Below are positions 22,247-30,398 of a stretch of 35,903 nt of DNA, one piece after another (positions within the stretch are counted from its first letter, which is position 1; the number at the start of each line of letters is the position of its first letter). A program made the position numbers and the translations under genes. The notes beneath the pieces are model-generated. The model had not been told where the DNA came from. It worked only from the letters and a program-made list of their open reading frames with translations, and made no database searches. Location of the stretch: NCBI GenBank assembly GCA_046482855.1, contig JAWOEH010000198.1, forward strand, positions 1-35,903, in the 5' to 3' direction. Source of the stretch: CAYVSF01 sp046482855. Lineage in GTDB: Bacteria; Bacteroidota; Bacteroidia; Bacteroidales; UBA12077.

Positions 22247-22274
22247 AAAAAATCAGGATATTTTAATTACCCTA

Positions 22275-22303
22275 TGCCTCGGTTTTTCCGAGGCATTTTT
22301 TTT
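22275..22303 (+). terminator. intrinsic terminator of the DUF1015 gene
   Basis: TGCCTCGG-TTTTT-CCGAGGCA followed by eight T (22296-22303). It starts 28 nt after the DUF1015 stop. Confidence 0.92.
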
Positions 22304-22305
22304 AT

Positions 22306-22313
22306 TACTTTTG
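22306..22313 (+). promoter_or_regulatory. candidate -7 promoter element of yggS
   Basis: TACTTTTG matches TAnnTTTG exactly and begins 2 nt after the preceding T-run, so the -33 region would overlap the terminator. GGAGG lies about 10 nt before the ATG at 22345. Confidence 0.5.
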
Positions 22314-22344
22314 AGAGCATAAGCAAATAGGAGGAGAACTACTT

Positions 22345-23019
22345 ATGAGTGTAGCTGAAAATATTCAGGACTTTTTAGCCCAATACGTGCCGGAAAATGT
22401 GAAGCTGGTTGCCGTATCGAAAACCAAACCTGTGGCCGATATTATGGAGGCTTACGATGGTGGATACAAGGTGTTTGGCGAAAATAAAGTACAGGAACTT
22501 GTTGATAAATACGAGGCGTTGCCCAAGGATATCGAGTGGCACATGATTGGGCACATGCAGAGCAATAAGGTGAAGTATATCGCCCCTTTTGTACACTTAA
22601 TCCATGGTGTCGATAAGTTTAAATTGCTGAAGGTTATCAATAAAGAGGGAGAAAAGAACCATCGCATAGTTAACTGCCTCTTGCAGTTTCATATTGCTGA
22701 GGAGGAGACCAAATTTGGGCTCGATCTGGAGGAGGCGCATGAAATGCTTAGCTCTCAGGATTATGCCGATTTGACCCATGTGAATGTGATGGGCGTTATG
22801 GGAATGGCTACCTTTACCGATAACCACCAAAAGATACGAAAGGAATTTAGGAAGCTGAAGACTATATTCGACGATCTGAAAAGTAACTATTTTACCGATA
22901 AACAAGATTTCAACCAAATATCTATGGGGATGTCCAATGATTATAAAATTGCCATTGAGGAGGGTGCAACAATGATTCGCATTGGCAGTTTGCTTTTTGG
23001 TCCCCGAAATTATCAATAA
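22345..23019 (+). CDS. yggS: YggS/PLPBP family pyridoxal-phosphate homeostasis protein
   Basis: A 224-residue single-domain fold III PLP protein. The PLP lysine is Lys26 in LVAVSKTKP. Other family motifs are FGENKVQELVDK, WHMIGHMQSNK, the phosphate-binding SMGMSNDYKIAIEEG near residues 192-206 and the terminal MIRIGSLLFGPRNY. These proteins have no known catalytic turnover and control the intracellular supply and amino acid balance that depend on PLP. GGAGGAG just upstream supports the ATG at 22345. It is followed after 18 nt by a dihydroorotate-dehydrogenase-like gene, so the two are probably one transcript ending at 24045-24075. Confidence 0.95.
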   Translation: MSVAENIQDFLAQYVPENVKLVAVSKTKPVADIMEAYDGGYKVFGENKVQELVDKYEALPKDIEWHMIGHMQSNKVKYIAPFVHLIHGVDKFKLLKVINKEGEKNHRIVNCLLQFHIAEEETKFGLDLEEAHEMLSSQDYADLTHVNVMGVMGMATFTDNHQKIRKEFRKLKTIFDDLKSNYFTDKQDFNQISMGMSNDYKIAIEEGATMIRIGSLLFGPRNYQ

Positions 23020-23037
23020 CCTTTAATCCATTCGACT

Positions 23038-24015
23038 ATGGCGCAATTAGAAACTACCTATCTGGGATTGAAACTTCGGAACCCTATAGTAGTCAGTAGC
23101 TCTGGCTTAACCAGCGAACTTGAGAAAATTAAGACACTGGAGAAAAATGGTGCCGGTGCAATTGTACTGAAATCACTTTTCGAAGAGCAAATTAACTTTG
23201 AAGCCAAACACTTGAGCAGTGGTACCGATTATCCTGAAGCGTGGGATTATGTAAAATATTATACCCGCAACAACTCAGTGAACGATTACCTGAACCTGAT
23301 AAAGCAGGCTAAGGAAGCCGTATCAGTTCCCATAATAGCCAGTATTAATGCCGTTACAGCTAAGGAATGGGTAAACTTTGCCAAGGATATCGAAAAGGCC
23401 GGTGCCGACGCTCTTGAAGTGAATGTTTATGTATTGCCCACCGATAAAAACGCTCCGGGAGAGGCATATGAGCAGGTATATTTTGATCTTGCTGAAAAAT
23501 TAAAGAATATTCTTTCCATTCCCTTCTCCTTTAAATTGGGGCGTCATTTTAGTAATTTGGTCGGATTTGTTGAGCGGCTAAATGCCGAGGATGTGCCGGG
23601 TGTGGTATTATTTAATCGTTTTTATGAGCCTGATATTGATCTGGATACTCTGCAATTTCGTGCTGCTGAGGTGTTTAGTACTCCTGCGGAGCTCCGCGAC
23701 TCCCTTCGTTGGGTAGGCATCGTTTCCAGTAAGGTGGAGCGTATTGATGTGGCTGCCTCTACTGGTGTTCACGATAGTTCCGCCGCGGTGAAACAACTTT
23801 TGGCAGGTGCTCAGGTGGTGCAAGTATGCTCTACTTTATACAAAAATGGTCTGGAGCATTTATCGAAAATTGTGGAGGGTGTCGACGACTGGATGGATAA
23901 AAAGGGATTTGAGTCAGTTGAAGAGATGCGTGGCAAAATGAGCTATGCGAAAATTGAAAATCCACAGGTTTATGAGCGTGCTCAGTTCATGAAATATTTC
24001 TCCAGTATTGATTAG
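23038..24015 (+). CDS. dihydroorotate dehydrogenase-like flavoprotein (non-canonical active site)
   Basis: A 325-residue TIM-barrel protein of the dihydroorotate dehydrogenase family. It begins with LETTYLGLKLRNPIVVSSSGLT and has the N-terminal loop GAGAIVLKSLFEEQI, the central SINAVTAKEW segment and a late VGIVSSKVER strand typical of FMN-binding members. The class 1 motif N-x-S-C-P-N that carries the catalytic Cys is replaced by NVYVLPTDKN near residues 140-149, so the usual base is missing. It is thus more likely a paralogue with a different substrate than the pyrimidine enzyme PyrD. It follows yggS after 18 nt. The true reaction is unknown. Confidence 0.85.
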   Translation: MAQLETTYLGLKLRNPIVVSSSGLTSELEKIKTLEKNGAGAIVLKSLFEEQINFEAKHLSSGTDYPEAWDYVKYYTRNNSVNDYLNLIKQAKEAVSVPIIASINAVTAKEWVNFAKDIEKAGADALEVNVYVLPTDKNAPGEAYEQVYFDLAEKLKNILSIPFSFKLGRHFSNLVGFVERLNAEDVPGVVLFNRFYEPDIDLDTLQFRAAEVFSTPAELRDSLRWVGIVSSKVERIDVAASTGVHDSSAAVKQLLAGAQVVQVCSTLYKNGLEHLSKIVEGVDDWMDKKGFESVEEMRGKMSYAKIENPQVYERAQFMKYFSSID

Positions 24016-24044
24016 AATAGATCGATAGGTAGAATATAATCAGG

Positions 24045-24075
24045 AAAGAGGCGTTGTTTAACGCCTCTTTTATAT
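24045..24075. terminator. bidirectional terminator between the DHODH-like gene and the convergent helical protein gene
   Basis: AAAGAGGCGTT and AACGCCTCTTT form a perfect 11-bp stem around GTTT. It lies 29 nt after the plus-strand stop and its right edge touches the stop codon of the minus-strand gene (24070-24072). Confidence 0.9.
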
Positions 24076-24567
24076 ACGACTGTTTAATAAGTCAAGTAAT
24101 TGCGTGTATAGCGCTTTTTTCTCATCAGTAATGACGCCCTGTTGTTCTTTTAGCTCAAGCAGGGCTTCCGAAGCCTGATTAGGTGATACGGGTTGCTGTT
24201 CTATCACCGTGAAGGCCTCAAAAGCAACTTCGAAAGGTTGATCAATAAAATGGCGTATAAATGTAGGAAGATAAGCAGCGTAATTGCGACCGTTTTTCCA
24301 GCACGCACTTAGCAGTGTGGCATGAATAGAAGCATATTCCTCTTGATCCAGGGCTTCGGCTAGTACCTCTGCAGCTTCATCCTGTTTTAAATCTTCAATT
24401 AATTGGATCCCCTTTTTCTGTACTTGCTTATTTTCCGTGTGAGCTAAAAGCTGAATGCTTTTTACTAATAGTTTATTGGTTCCTTCCTCTCGTACAAATT
24501 CAAGAGCCTCTAAAAGAGCTTGCTCTGATGTTTCCTCTAATTGTTTTAAGGCTTCTTTCTCCGTCAT
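24070..24567 (-). CDS. small all-helical, HEAT-like protein of unknown function
   Basis: From the ATG at 24567 this is a 165-residue acidic protein with no signal peptide or membrane segment. It is predicted to be entirely helical, with pairs of amphipathic helices (EALKQLEETSEQALLEALEFV, then LLVKSIQLLAHTENKQVQKKG, then QDEAAEVLAEALDQEEYASI) that resemble short HEAT repeats. Such proteins act as protein-binding scaffolds; no partner is evident. A longer start at 24612 would add 15 residues (MWPNKLLLLPKTKNF), overlapping the promoter zone of the divergent gene; it is judged less likely. I do not recognise a named family. Confidence 0.7.
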   Translation of the reverse strand: MTEKEALKQLEETSEQALLEALEFVREEGTNKLLVKSIQLLAHTENKQVQKKGIQLIEDLKQDEAAEVLAEALDQEEYASIHATLLSACWKNGRNYAAYLPTFIRHFIDQPFEVAFEAFTVIEQQPVSPNQASEALLELKEQQGVITDEKKALYTQLLDLLNSRI

Positions 24568-24735
24568 AAAGTTCTTTGTTTTCGGCAAAAGTAATAATTT
24601 GTTTGGCCACAAAAAATGGGAAAAAAAAGAAAAAAATACACCTGCGGCAAACTTATCGTTAGGCCATGCGTATATAAAGCAATAAAATCAATAGGTTTCG
24701 CTTGCCCTCATGTTTTTATTTTCAAAAAAAAGTGT

Positions 24736-24743
24736 TATTTTTA
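24736..24743 (+). promoter_or_regulatory. possible -7 promoter element of the lipoprotein gene
   Basis: TATTTTTA differs from TAnnTTTG at the last base. Transcription would begin near 24750, which supports the downstream ATG at 24790 as the start of the lipoprotein rather than the in-frame codons at 24616 or 24751. Confidence 0.3.
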
Positions 24744-24789
24744 CTTAGAAATGAATATTGTTGATAATCACTCGCTAAAATTGGTAACC

Positions 24790-25719
24790 ATGACGAAGTA
24801 TTTACTGAGGTTGAGTTTGCTTCAGCTATTGGCTGTTTTTGTGGCCGTTGGCATCTTTTCGGGATGCAAGTCGGACAACGAAAAAAAGGAAAAAGAAGAC
24901 ATCGTACAGGTCGATTCCATTGGTATTGACGAGCAGCTTATTAAAGATGTGAGAACGGTAAAGGAGATCTTCTACTCGTTGCCTTCGCCATTAGAAACTG
25001 CCATGATATTAAAGCAGGCCGGGGCACAATACAACGAGGAACTGCTTAACCCTACCGATAATACGACCCGTTATGTTACAAATCGTAGCATGGCCCTGAA
25101 CCTGGGGATTTATACAACAAATTTGAGCTATGCCAGCCTTTTTGATCAAACTCAGGCCACTATCCAGTATATGGATGCAGCAAAAAAAATGGCCGATGGT
25201 TTAGGCGTGCTTAATGCTATTGATGATCAGGTTATCGAACGTTTAGAAGCGAATATCAACAATCGGGATGTGATTATGGATATTATCTCCGAAACGATTA
25301 TGACTTCCAGTAGTTTTTTCGAGGAAAATGATCGCCAGGCTATGTCGGCCATTGTGCTGGTGGGCGGATGGATCGAAGGGTTACATATTGCTACTTCGCT
25401 CGTGGAACCTGATGCCTCACTTAATGATAATGAGTTGGTCTCACGCGTAGTAGATCAAAAAATGACCCTCAATACCGTGCTTAAATTGCTTGAACGCAAC
25501 AGACAAAATGACGATGTGCAAGAGGTGTTGACGCAGATGTATGAATTAGAAAAGATTTATAATAAAATTGAGGTGACTTCTAGTAAAATCGAAACGGTTA
25601 CCGATGAGGAGACAAATGTTACCACGCTCAGATCGCAAAAGAAAACCTCGATGAGTGAAGAGACTTTTCAGGAGTTAACTAATCAGATTAAATTAATCAG
25701 AGATAATTTCACCCTATAA
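24790..25719 (+). CDS. lipoprotein of unknown function, mostly helical
   Basis: From the ATG at 24790 this is a 309-residue protein with a lipoprotein signal (MTKYLLRLSLLQLLAVFVAV, then GIFSGC; lipid Cys26), followed by an acidic and lysine-rich linker (KSDNEKKEKEDI). The mature part is nearly all helical, with NRSMALNLGIYTTNLSYASLF and MSAIVLVGGWIEGLHIATSL as its more hydrophobic segments, probably packed helices rather than membrane spans. I recall similar lipoproteins in Bacteroidota genomes without assigned function. The stop is 2 nt before the next start, so the pair is cotranscribed and probably works together in the envelope. In-frame codons upstream (24616, 24751) would hide the signal peptide and are rejected. 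Confidence 0.78.
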   Translation: MTKYLLRLSLLQLLAVFVAVGIFSGCKSDNEKKEKEDIVQVDSIGIDEQLIKDVRTVKEIFYSLPSPLETAMILKQAGAQYNEELLNPTDNTTRYVTNRSMALNLGIYTTNLSYASLFDQTQATIQYMDAAKKMADGLGVLNAIDDQVIERLEANINNRDVIMDIISETIMTSSSFFEENDRQAMSAIVLVGGWIEGLHIATSLVEPDASLNDNELVSRVVDQKMTLNTVLKLLERNRQNDDVQEVLTQMYELEKIYNKIEVTSSKIETVTDEETNVTTLRSQKKTSMSEETFQELTNQIKLIRDNFTL

Positions 25720-25721
25720 AT

Positions 25722-26171
25722 ATGGCTATTATGAAAAAGTTATTTCCGGCGTTAATCGTTTTTACCCTGTTTTTAGCTTTGCCGCAATTGAGCCAGGCTC
25801 AATGTAAAAGTTTTGCCAAAAAAGTGTGTAAACTCGAGCTGGCACCCTATATTCACGATGGGAATTATAACGCGGCTATTCTTACCGAGGGTGAAGATGC
25901 AGAACTTTATAAGACTTTCTATGCTCATCAGAAATACCGCATTTACATATGTAGCTCCGAATCTCTACCTGATATCGAGTTTCAGGTATTGGATGTGAAC
26001 CGAAATATCCTTTATGATAATAGAAAAAATGAGCTCTCTAAAATATGGGACTTTGAGCTTGAATCAAGTCAACAATTGATTATTTCCTTGAGGGTGAAAA
26101 ATAGTGAAGGTACAAGTGAAGAGTTAGTCAGTGGCTGTGTTGCTATTATGTTTGGATTAAAAGAAGAGTGA
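25722..26171 (+). CDS. small secreted protein partner of the lipoprotein, unknown function
   Basis: A 149-residue exported protein: MAIMKKLFPALIVFTLFLAL and then PQLSQA, cleaved before QCKSF. The second Met (25731) may be the true start. The mature region is beta-rich (KYRIYICSSESLPDIEFQVLD, QQLIISLRVKNSEG, SGCVAIMFG), a small jelly-roll or Ig-like sandwich, with four cysteines that could form two disulfides. It resembles the exported beta domains with YRIxxCS and FQVLD strands that are common in gliding bacteria, but I know no function. It follows the helical lipoprotein gene after 2 nt and ends the operon at a very strong terminator. Confidence 0.78.
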   Translation: MAIMKKLFPALIVFTLFLALPQLSQAQCKSFAKKVCKLELAPYIHDGNYNAAILTEGEDAELYKTFYAHQKYRIYICSSESLPDIEFQVLDVNRNILYDNRKNELSKIWDFELESSQQLIISLRVKNSEGTSEELVSGCVAIMFGLKEE

Positions 26172-26188
26172 CGAATTTAATTTTCATA

Positions 26189-26227
26189 AAAAAAGAGCTG
26201 GCGGGATTTCCGCCAGCTCTTTTTTTA
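26189..26227. terminator. strong bidirectional terminator between the secreted-protein operon and uvrA
   Basis: Seven A, then GAGCTGGCGG-GATTT-CCGCCAGCTC, then seven T: a perfect 17-bp stem counting the A/T flanks. It serves both the plus-strand gene ending at 26171 and minus-strand uvrA ending at 26244. Confidence 0.95.
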
Positions 26228-26243
26228 TAGTGTTTATCGCTAT

Positions 26244-29042
26244 TTATTTACTATGTGCTAATTTTTGTTTTAAATGATAGGCTGTATAGGACTCTTCTCT
26301 TTGGCTAAGTTCTTCAGGCGTCCCTTCAGCCACAATGTAACCGCCTTTGTCGCCACCTTCTTTACCAAGGTCAATTAACCAGTCGCCCGATTTAATAATT
26401 TCCAGGTTATGTTCAATCACTAACAGGGTATGTCCCTTCTCTATTAAAGCCTGGAAGGCATCCAGCAATTTGTTGATATCGTGGAAATGCAAGCCTGTAG
26501 TGGGTTCATCAAAGATGAAGAAGGTTGCATCATGTGAGGCCTCCTTACCCAGAAAAGAGGCCAGTTTCACCCGCTGGCTCTCGCCGCCGCTGAGCGTGCT
26601 GGAGGCTTGTCCTAACTTTATGTAACCCAGCCCCACGTCAGCCAGAGGTTTCATCTTTTCCACAACTTTTGCATCCAGTTTGCTTTTTCCGCCTTCAAAA
26701 AACTCCAGGGCTTCATTTACGGTCATCTCCAAAACATCGAAGATGGATTTTTCACGATATTTAACCTCTAAAACGTCCTCTTTGAAACGTCGGCCATGGC
26801 AATGTTCACATTCCAGAACTACATCGGCCATAAATTGCATTTCTACCTTTATAAACCCTTCGCCCTGACACTCCTCGCAACGTCCTCCATCGGTATTGAA
26901 TGAGAAGTGCGAAGCCTTAAAGTTATTCTGTTTCGAAAGCTGTTGTTGTGCAAAAAGCTTGCGGATTTCATCATAAGCTTTTAAATAGGTCACCGGGTTG
27001 CTTCGGGAAGATCGGCCTATGGGGTTTTGATCTACGAATTCAATATGCTTAATCAGGTTCAGATCACCTGTTATTTCATCGAATTTTCCGGGCTTGTCAC
27101 CCACACTGTTAATTCTTCGACTTAGCACAGGAGCCAGAATGCCGCGAACCAATGACGATTTCCCGGAACCGCTAACCCCGGTTACCACTGTTAATGTATG
27201 CAGAGGGAATTTTACGTCAATGTTTTTCAGGTTGTTTTCCCGTGCGCCTCGTAGCTCGATATACTGATTCCACTTCCTGCGATGCGAGGGCAGAGCAATT
27301 GTCCGTTTTTCCGTAAGATATTCTGCTGTCAGACTTTGGTTTTGGGCCAACAGATTATCATGTCCTCCCTGGTATACAATTTCTCCTCCATGTCGTCCGG
27401 CAAGGGGACCGATATCGATAATATGATCGGCTGCACGGATAATGTCCTCGTCGTGCTCAACTACCACCACTGTATTGCCCAGGTCGCGCAGCTCTTTAAG
27501 CACTTTAATGAGCCTGTCGGTATCTCTCGGGTGCAAGCCAATACTGGGTTCGTCCAATATGTAGAGGGAGCCTACTAAGCTGCTGCCCAGTGAGGTAGCC
27601 AGGTTGATGCGTTGCGATTCGCCTCCGGAGAGGGTGTTGGACAGGCGGTTTAATGTTAAGTAGCCAAGCCCTACATCCAAGAGAAATTTCAATCGGTTTC
27701 GTATCTCTTTCAATATTCTATCCGCCACTTTATGTTGGTGTGGCGTAAGAGCAATGGTCTCAAAGAAAGCCTGTAATTGATCAATGGGCATTAAAACCAA
27801 ATCCTGCATCGATTTATCTGCCACCTTTACGTAGCTTGCCTCTTTCTTTAGACGTGTGCCGCGGCAATCAGGACAGGTGGTTTTACCACGATAGCGAGCC
27901 AACATTACTCGGTGTTGGATTTTGTATTTTTTCTTCTCCAAATGCGCAAAAAAGGAGTTTATTCCCTTAAAGTGTTTATTGCCGGTCCATAACAAATTCC
28001 GCTGTTCGTCAGTTAGCTGGTCATAGGGTTTGTGGATTGGGAAGTTGAATTTATCAGCTGTGTAAATCAATTTATTTTTCCACTCCTGCATCTTTTCGCC
28101 ACGCCAACAGGCAATGGCATCTTCATACACCGATAGTTTTTTATTGGGAATGACCAACTCCTCGTCAACCCCGATAATCTTTCCGTATCCTTCACATGTA
28201 GGACAGGCACCAATGGGATTATTGAAACTGAACATATGCTGCGAAGGTTCTTCGAAAAGCATTCCGTCGGCCTCAAAACGGTTGCTGAAGTGAAAGCGCT
28301 CGCCTGTATCGGGCTGCACGAGAAAACACTCCCCTTTTCCTTCGGCAAAAGCCTGTTGAATGGAGTCGGCATAGCGAGCTTGTGATTCATCGTCGTATTT
28401 TACCTTCATCCGGTCGATAAGCAGGAACAAGTGCTCACATTTAATCTTTGTTTTGGTATTTAAAAGATCCTCAATTTTTTGAATTTCTCCTTTGTACTCA
28501 ACACGGGTAAAGCCTTCTTGGTTGAGTGCTTTTAGCGCTTCTTCGAGTGTTTTGCCATTGCTCAGGTGAAGGGGAATAAGCAGATATAGCTTCGTACCCT
28601 CCTCCATGGCATTTATGCTATCGATAACATCGGTTACAGAATGCTGTTTCACCTGGTTCCCGCTAATAGGTGAAAAGGTTACCCCTGCGCGGGCATAGAG
28701 TAACTTCATGTAATCGTAAATTTCGGTTGAAGTGCCAACAGTTGATCGGGGGTTGCGTGTGCTTACTTTTTGCTCAATGGCAATGGCCGGAGGAATGCCA
28801 TGTATGTAGTCCACTTCAGGTTTGTTGATCTTCCCGAGAAACTGCCTTGCATACGAGGAGAGACTCTCAACGTACCGGCGTTGTCCTTCGGCGTAAAGTG
28901 TATCGAAGGCCAGAGTTGATTTTCCGGAACCTGATACCCCGGTTATTACCGTAAAGGTATTTCGCGGAAGGGATAGATCGATATTTTTTAAATTGTGCAA
29001 TCGTGCATTTTTTATCACAATTGCGTCATGGGTTTCACTCAT
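26244..29042 (-). CDS. uvrA: excinuclease ABC subunit A
   Basis: A full-length 932-residue UvrA, the damage-recognition ATPase of nucleotide excision repair. The first ABC module has Walker A GVSGSGKS (35-42) followed by TLYAEGQRRYVESLSSYARQ, the classical UvrA segment. The first zinc site has CPTCEGYG and CPDCRGTRL. The signature LSGGESQRINLA precedes EPSIGLHPRDTDRL. The second module has GVSGSGKSSL, zinc-binding CEECQGEGF with CEHCHGRRF, and LSGGESQRVKLA with EPTTGLHFHD. All ATP and zinc residues appear intact. The gene is transcribed alone on minus from a start at 29042. Confidence 0.97.
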   Translation of the reverse strand: MSETHDAIVIKNARLHNLKNIDLSLPRNTFTVITGVSGSGKSTLAFDTLYAEGQRRYVESLSSYARQFLGKINKPEVDYIHGIPPAIAIEQKVSTRNPRSTVGTSTEIYDYMKLLYARAGVTFSPISGNQVKQHSVTDVIDSINAMEEGTKLYLLIPLHLSNGKTLEEALKALNQEGFTRVEYKGEIQKIEDLLNTKTKIKCEHLFLLIDRMKVKYDDESQARYADSIQQAFAEGKGECFLVQPDTGERFHFSNRFEADGMLFEEPSQHMFSFNNPIGACPTCEGYGKIIGVDEELVIPNKKLSVYEDAIACWRGEKMQEWKNKLIYTADKFNFPIHKPYDQLTDEQRNLLWTGNKHFKGINSFFAHLEKKKYKIQHRVMLARYRGKTTCPDCRGTRLKKEASYVKVADKSMQDLVLMPIDQLQAFFETIALTPHQHKVADRILKEIRNRLKFLLDVGLGYLTLNRLSNTLSGGESQRINLATSLGSSLVGSLYILDEPSIGLHPRDTDRLIKVLKELRDLGNTVVVVEHDEDIIRAADHIIDIGPLAGRHGGEIVYQGGHDNLLAQNQSLTAEYLTEKRTIALPSHRRKWNQYIELRGARENNLKNIDVKFPLHTLTVVTGVSGSGKSSLVRGILAPVLSRRINSVGDKPGKFDEITGDLNLIKHIEFVDQNPIGRSSRSNPVTYLKAYDEIRKLFAQQQLSKQNNFKASHFSFNTDGGRCEECQGEGFIKVEMQFMADVVLECEHCHGRRFKEDVLEVKYREKSIFDVLEMTVNEALEFFEGGKSKLDAKVVEKMKPLADVGLGYIKLGQASSTLSGGESQRVKLASFLGKEASHDATFFIFDEPTTGLHFHDINKLLDAFQALIEKGHTLLVIEHNLEIIKSGDWLIDLGKEGGDKGGYIVAEGTPEELSQREESYTAYHLKQKLAHSK

Positions 29043-29427
29043 AGTAAGTACTCCGGTTTATTGGCAGTTTTACACTTCTTTTCCTCTGTCATACACAAAA
29101 GTTGCACTTTTGTTGCCACTGTTTCTCCTGGTGCAACTTGGAGCTTTTTTTGCTGAATATTTCCGTATTGAGAAAGGGCTACAAAAATACGAAAAAAATG
29201 GGAAGCACATCCACTATATTGTCTTCGTCACTCTTCAGAGCCCTTGCTATTGAGCAACTTTTTCTCAGGCTTTCTGCTTATGGTAAATTACACAGGGAGA
29301 GCGTATTTTGAAATTTCAATATTTTTTGCTTTATTGCAAATGTAAAGCAAACAGAGTATTCACTAATCACAGGAGGATTGTTTATCGATAGCACTTTTAC
29401 ACCGTAACCAAAATATAGGAGGTAGCC
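29043..29427. other. gene-free divergent region between uvrA and the ECF sigma gene
   Basis: A 385-nt region without a supported gene. It must hold promoters for uvrA (minus) and the sigma factor (plus). Two inverted repeats are visible: ACAAAAGT-TGC-ACTTTTGT (29095-29113), close to the uvrA start, and the 9-bp repeat at 29325-29351 on the sigma side. No LexA-type box could be assigned. Confidence 0.5.
29325..29351. repeat. 9-bp inverted repeat upstream of the ECF sigma gene
   Basis: TTTGCTTTA and TAAAGCAAA are exact reverse complements separated by 9 nt (TTGCAAATG). It lies 77 nt upstream of the GTG start and is a candidate operator for the sigma gene or its autoregulation. Confidence 0.4.
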
Positions 29428-30018
29428 GTGCATAAAGTTCAAGATTCAGATCATGAGCTCGTTAGAGAGTTTATGAAGGGTAAACAATCATGTTTGCAAG
29501 TACTTATCAACCGCCACAAGAACAAAGTCTTCACCTACATCTTAATGATGGTAAAGGATGAACATCTTGCTGAAGATCTTTTCCAGGATACTTTTATCAA
29601 AGTCCTTCATAGTTTAAACAAGGGGAAATATCAGGAAAACGGAAAGTTTGTCTCCTGGGTGGTAAGGATTGCTCATAACTTGATTATCGATCATTTTCGT
29701 AAAGCAAAACAATTACGTACCTATAGTAACGATAATTATGAAGGAGATCTTTTCAACTCCCAAAAATTTGCCGATGCTACTATCGAGGAACAGATGATTG
29801 AAGAGCAAATTCATTCGAGCGTAAAAAATTTAATTACCTTTTTGCCGGAAGAGCAGCGACAGGTGGTTCTATTGCGCCATTATGTAGGTCTTAGCTTTAA
29901 GGAAATTGCTGAGCATACGGGTGTAAGTATAAATACTGCATTAGGAAGAATGCGCTATGCTTTAATTAATTTAAGGCGAACAGCTGAGGAAAAAAACATA
30001 ACCCTCACGATTCATTAA
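29428..30018 (+). CDS. ECF-type RNA polymerase sigma factor
   Basis: A 196-residue sigma-70 family protein of the extracytoplasmic-function type. Region 2 reads VLINRHKNKVFTYILMMVKDEHLAEDLFQDTFIKV, then FVSWVVRIAHNLIIDHFRK for promoter melting. Region 4 has a helix-turn-helix in LSFKEIAEHTGVSINTALGRMRYALINLRR near 155-185. The GTG start at 29428 is set by AGGAGG 5 nt upstream, an unusually good ribosome site for this phylum. No FecR-like anti-sigma or SusCD pair follows; instead a 62-residue acidic protein lies 74 nt downstream. The regulon is unknown. Confidence 0.93.
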   Translation: MHKVQDSDHELVREFMKGKQSCLQVLINRHKNKVFTYILMMVKDEHLAEDLFQDTFIKVLHSLNKGKYQENGKFVSWVVRIAHNLIIDHFRKAKQLRTYSNDNYEGDLFNSQKFADATIEEQMIEEQIHSSVKNLITFLPEEQRQVVLLRHYVGLSFKEIAEHTGVSINTALGRMRYALINLRRTAEEKNITLTIH

Positions 30019-30092
30019 AGGGAAATTTTATTGATAAAATATACTATTGATCTTGTCGCTACGTTTTGACTATAAACCAATAGTTAAAAGGT

Positions 30093-30281
30093 ATGCCTAT
30101 GGGACAGTATTCTACACTGGTTTATCTCGTTGACAATGTGGATTCTTCCACTTTGTCGGAAACGCTTTTTGAAGATGCAGAATTTGCAGCCGTTCTGGAA
30201 GCTTTAGATGATACCCTGATTGCTCCGTCAGAGGAGGTGATGGAGCGACTCTACCGGGTGCTCGAAGAGCAGGAACTGTAA
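30093..30281 (+). CDS. small acidic protein downstream of the ECF sigma factor
   Basis: A 62-residue acidic protein with no signal or membrane segment, containing YSTLVYLVDNVDSSTLSE and then two predicted amphipathic helices (DAEFAAVLEALDD, SEEVMERLYRVLEEQE). The reading frame is closed by a good terminator just downstream (30300-30329), and the DNA has coding-like codon use. It could be a small modulator of the sigma factor, since it is in the same unit and no other anti-sigma is visible, but similarity to known anti-sigma factors is not apparent. MPMGQ could start at 30093 or at the second Met. Confidence 0.6.
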   Translation: MPMGQYSTLVYLVDNVDSSTLSETLFEDAEFAAVLEALDDTLIAPSEEVMERLYRVLEEQEL

Positions 30282-30299
30282 TTTTTATCATTTTGGGTG

Positions 30300-30329
30300 C
30301 GGGAGTAAAGAAATTTACTCCCGTTTTTT
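30300..30329 (+). terminator. intrinsic terminator after the sigma unit
   Basis: CGGGAGTAAA-GAAA-TTTACTCCCG followed by six T (30324-30329), with a stable GAAA tetraloop. It starts 19 nt after the small protein stop. Confidence 0.92.
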
Positions 30330-30398
30330 ATTGACTTTTGTAAATTAATTTACTATTATTGTGATATCAATATGATATTAAATCTAAAACCCTGAATT

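Noticed and set aside
24616..24789. Longer starts for the lipoprotein gene
   Set aside because: They would bury the lipoprotein signal peptide behind a basic, Lys-rich tail; a promoter-like element lies inside this stretch.
28993..29253. Plus-strand reading frame of 86 codons with hydrophobic runs, overlapping the uvrA start
   Set aside because: It begins inside uvrA on the opposite strand and its hydrophobic segments come from T-rich DNA; there is no ribosome site and no recognised family.
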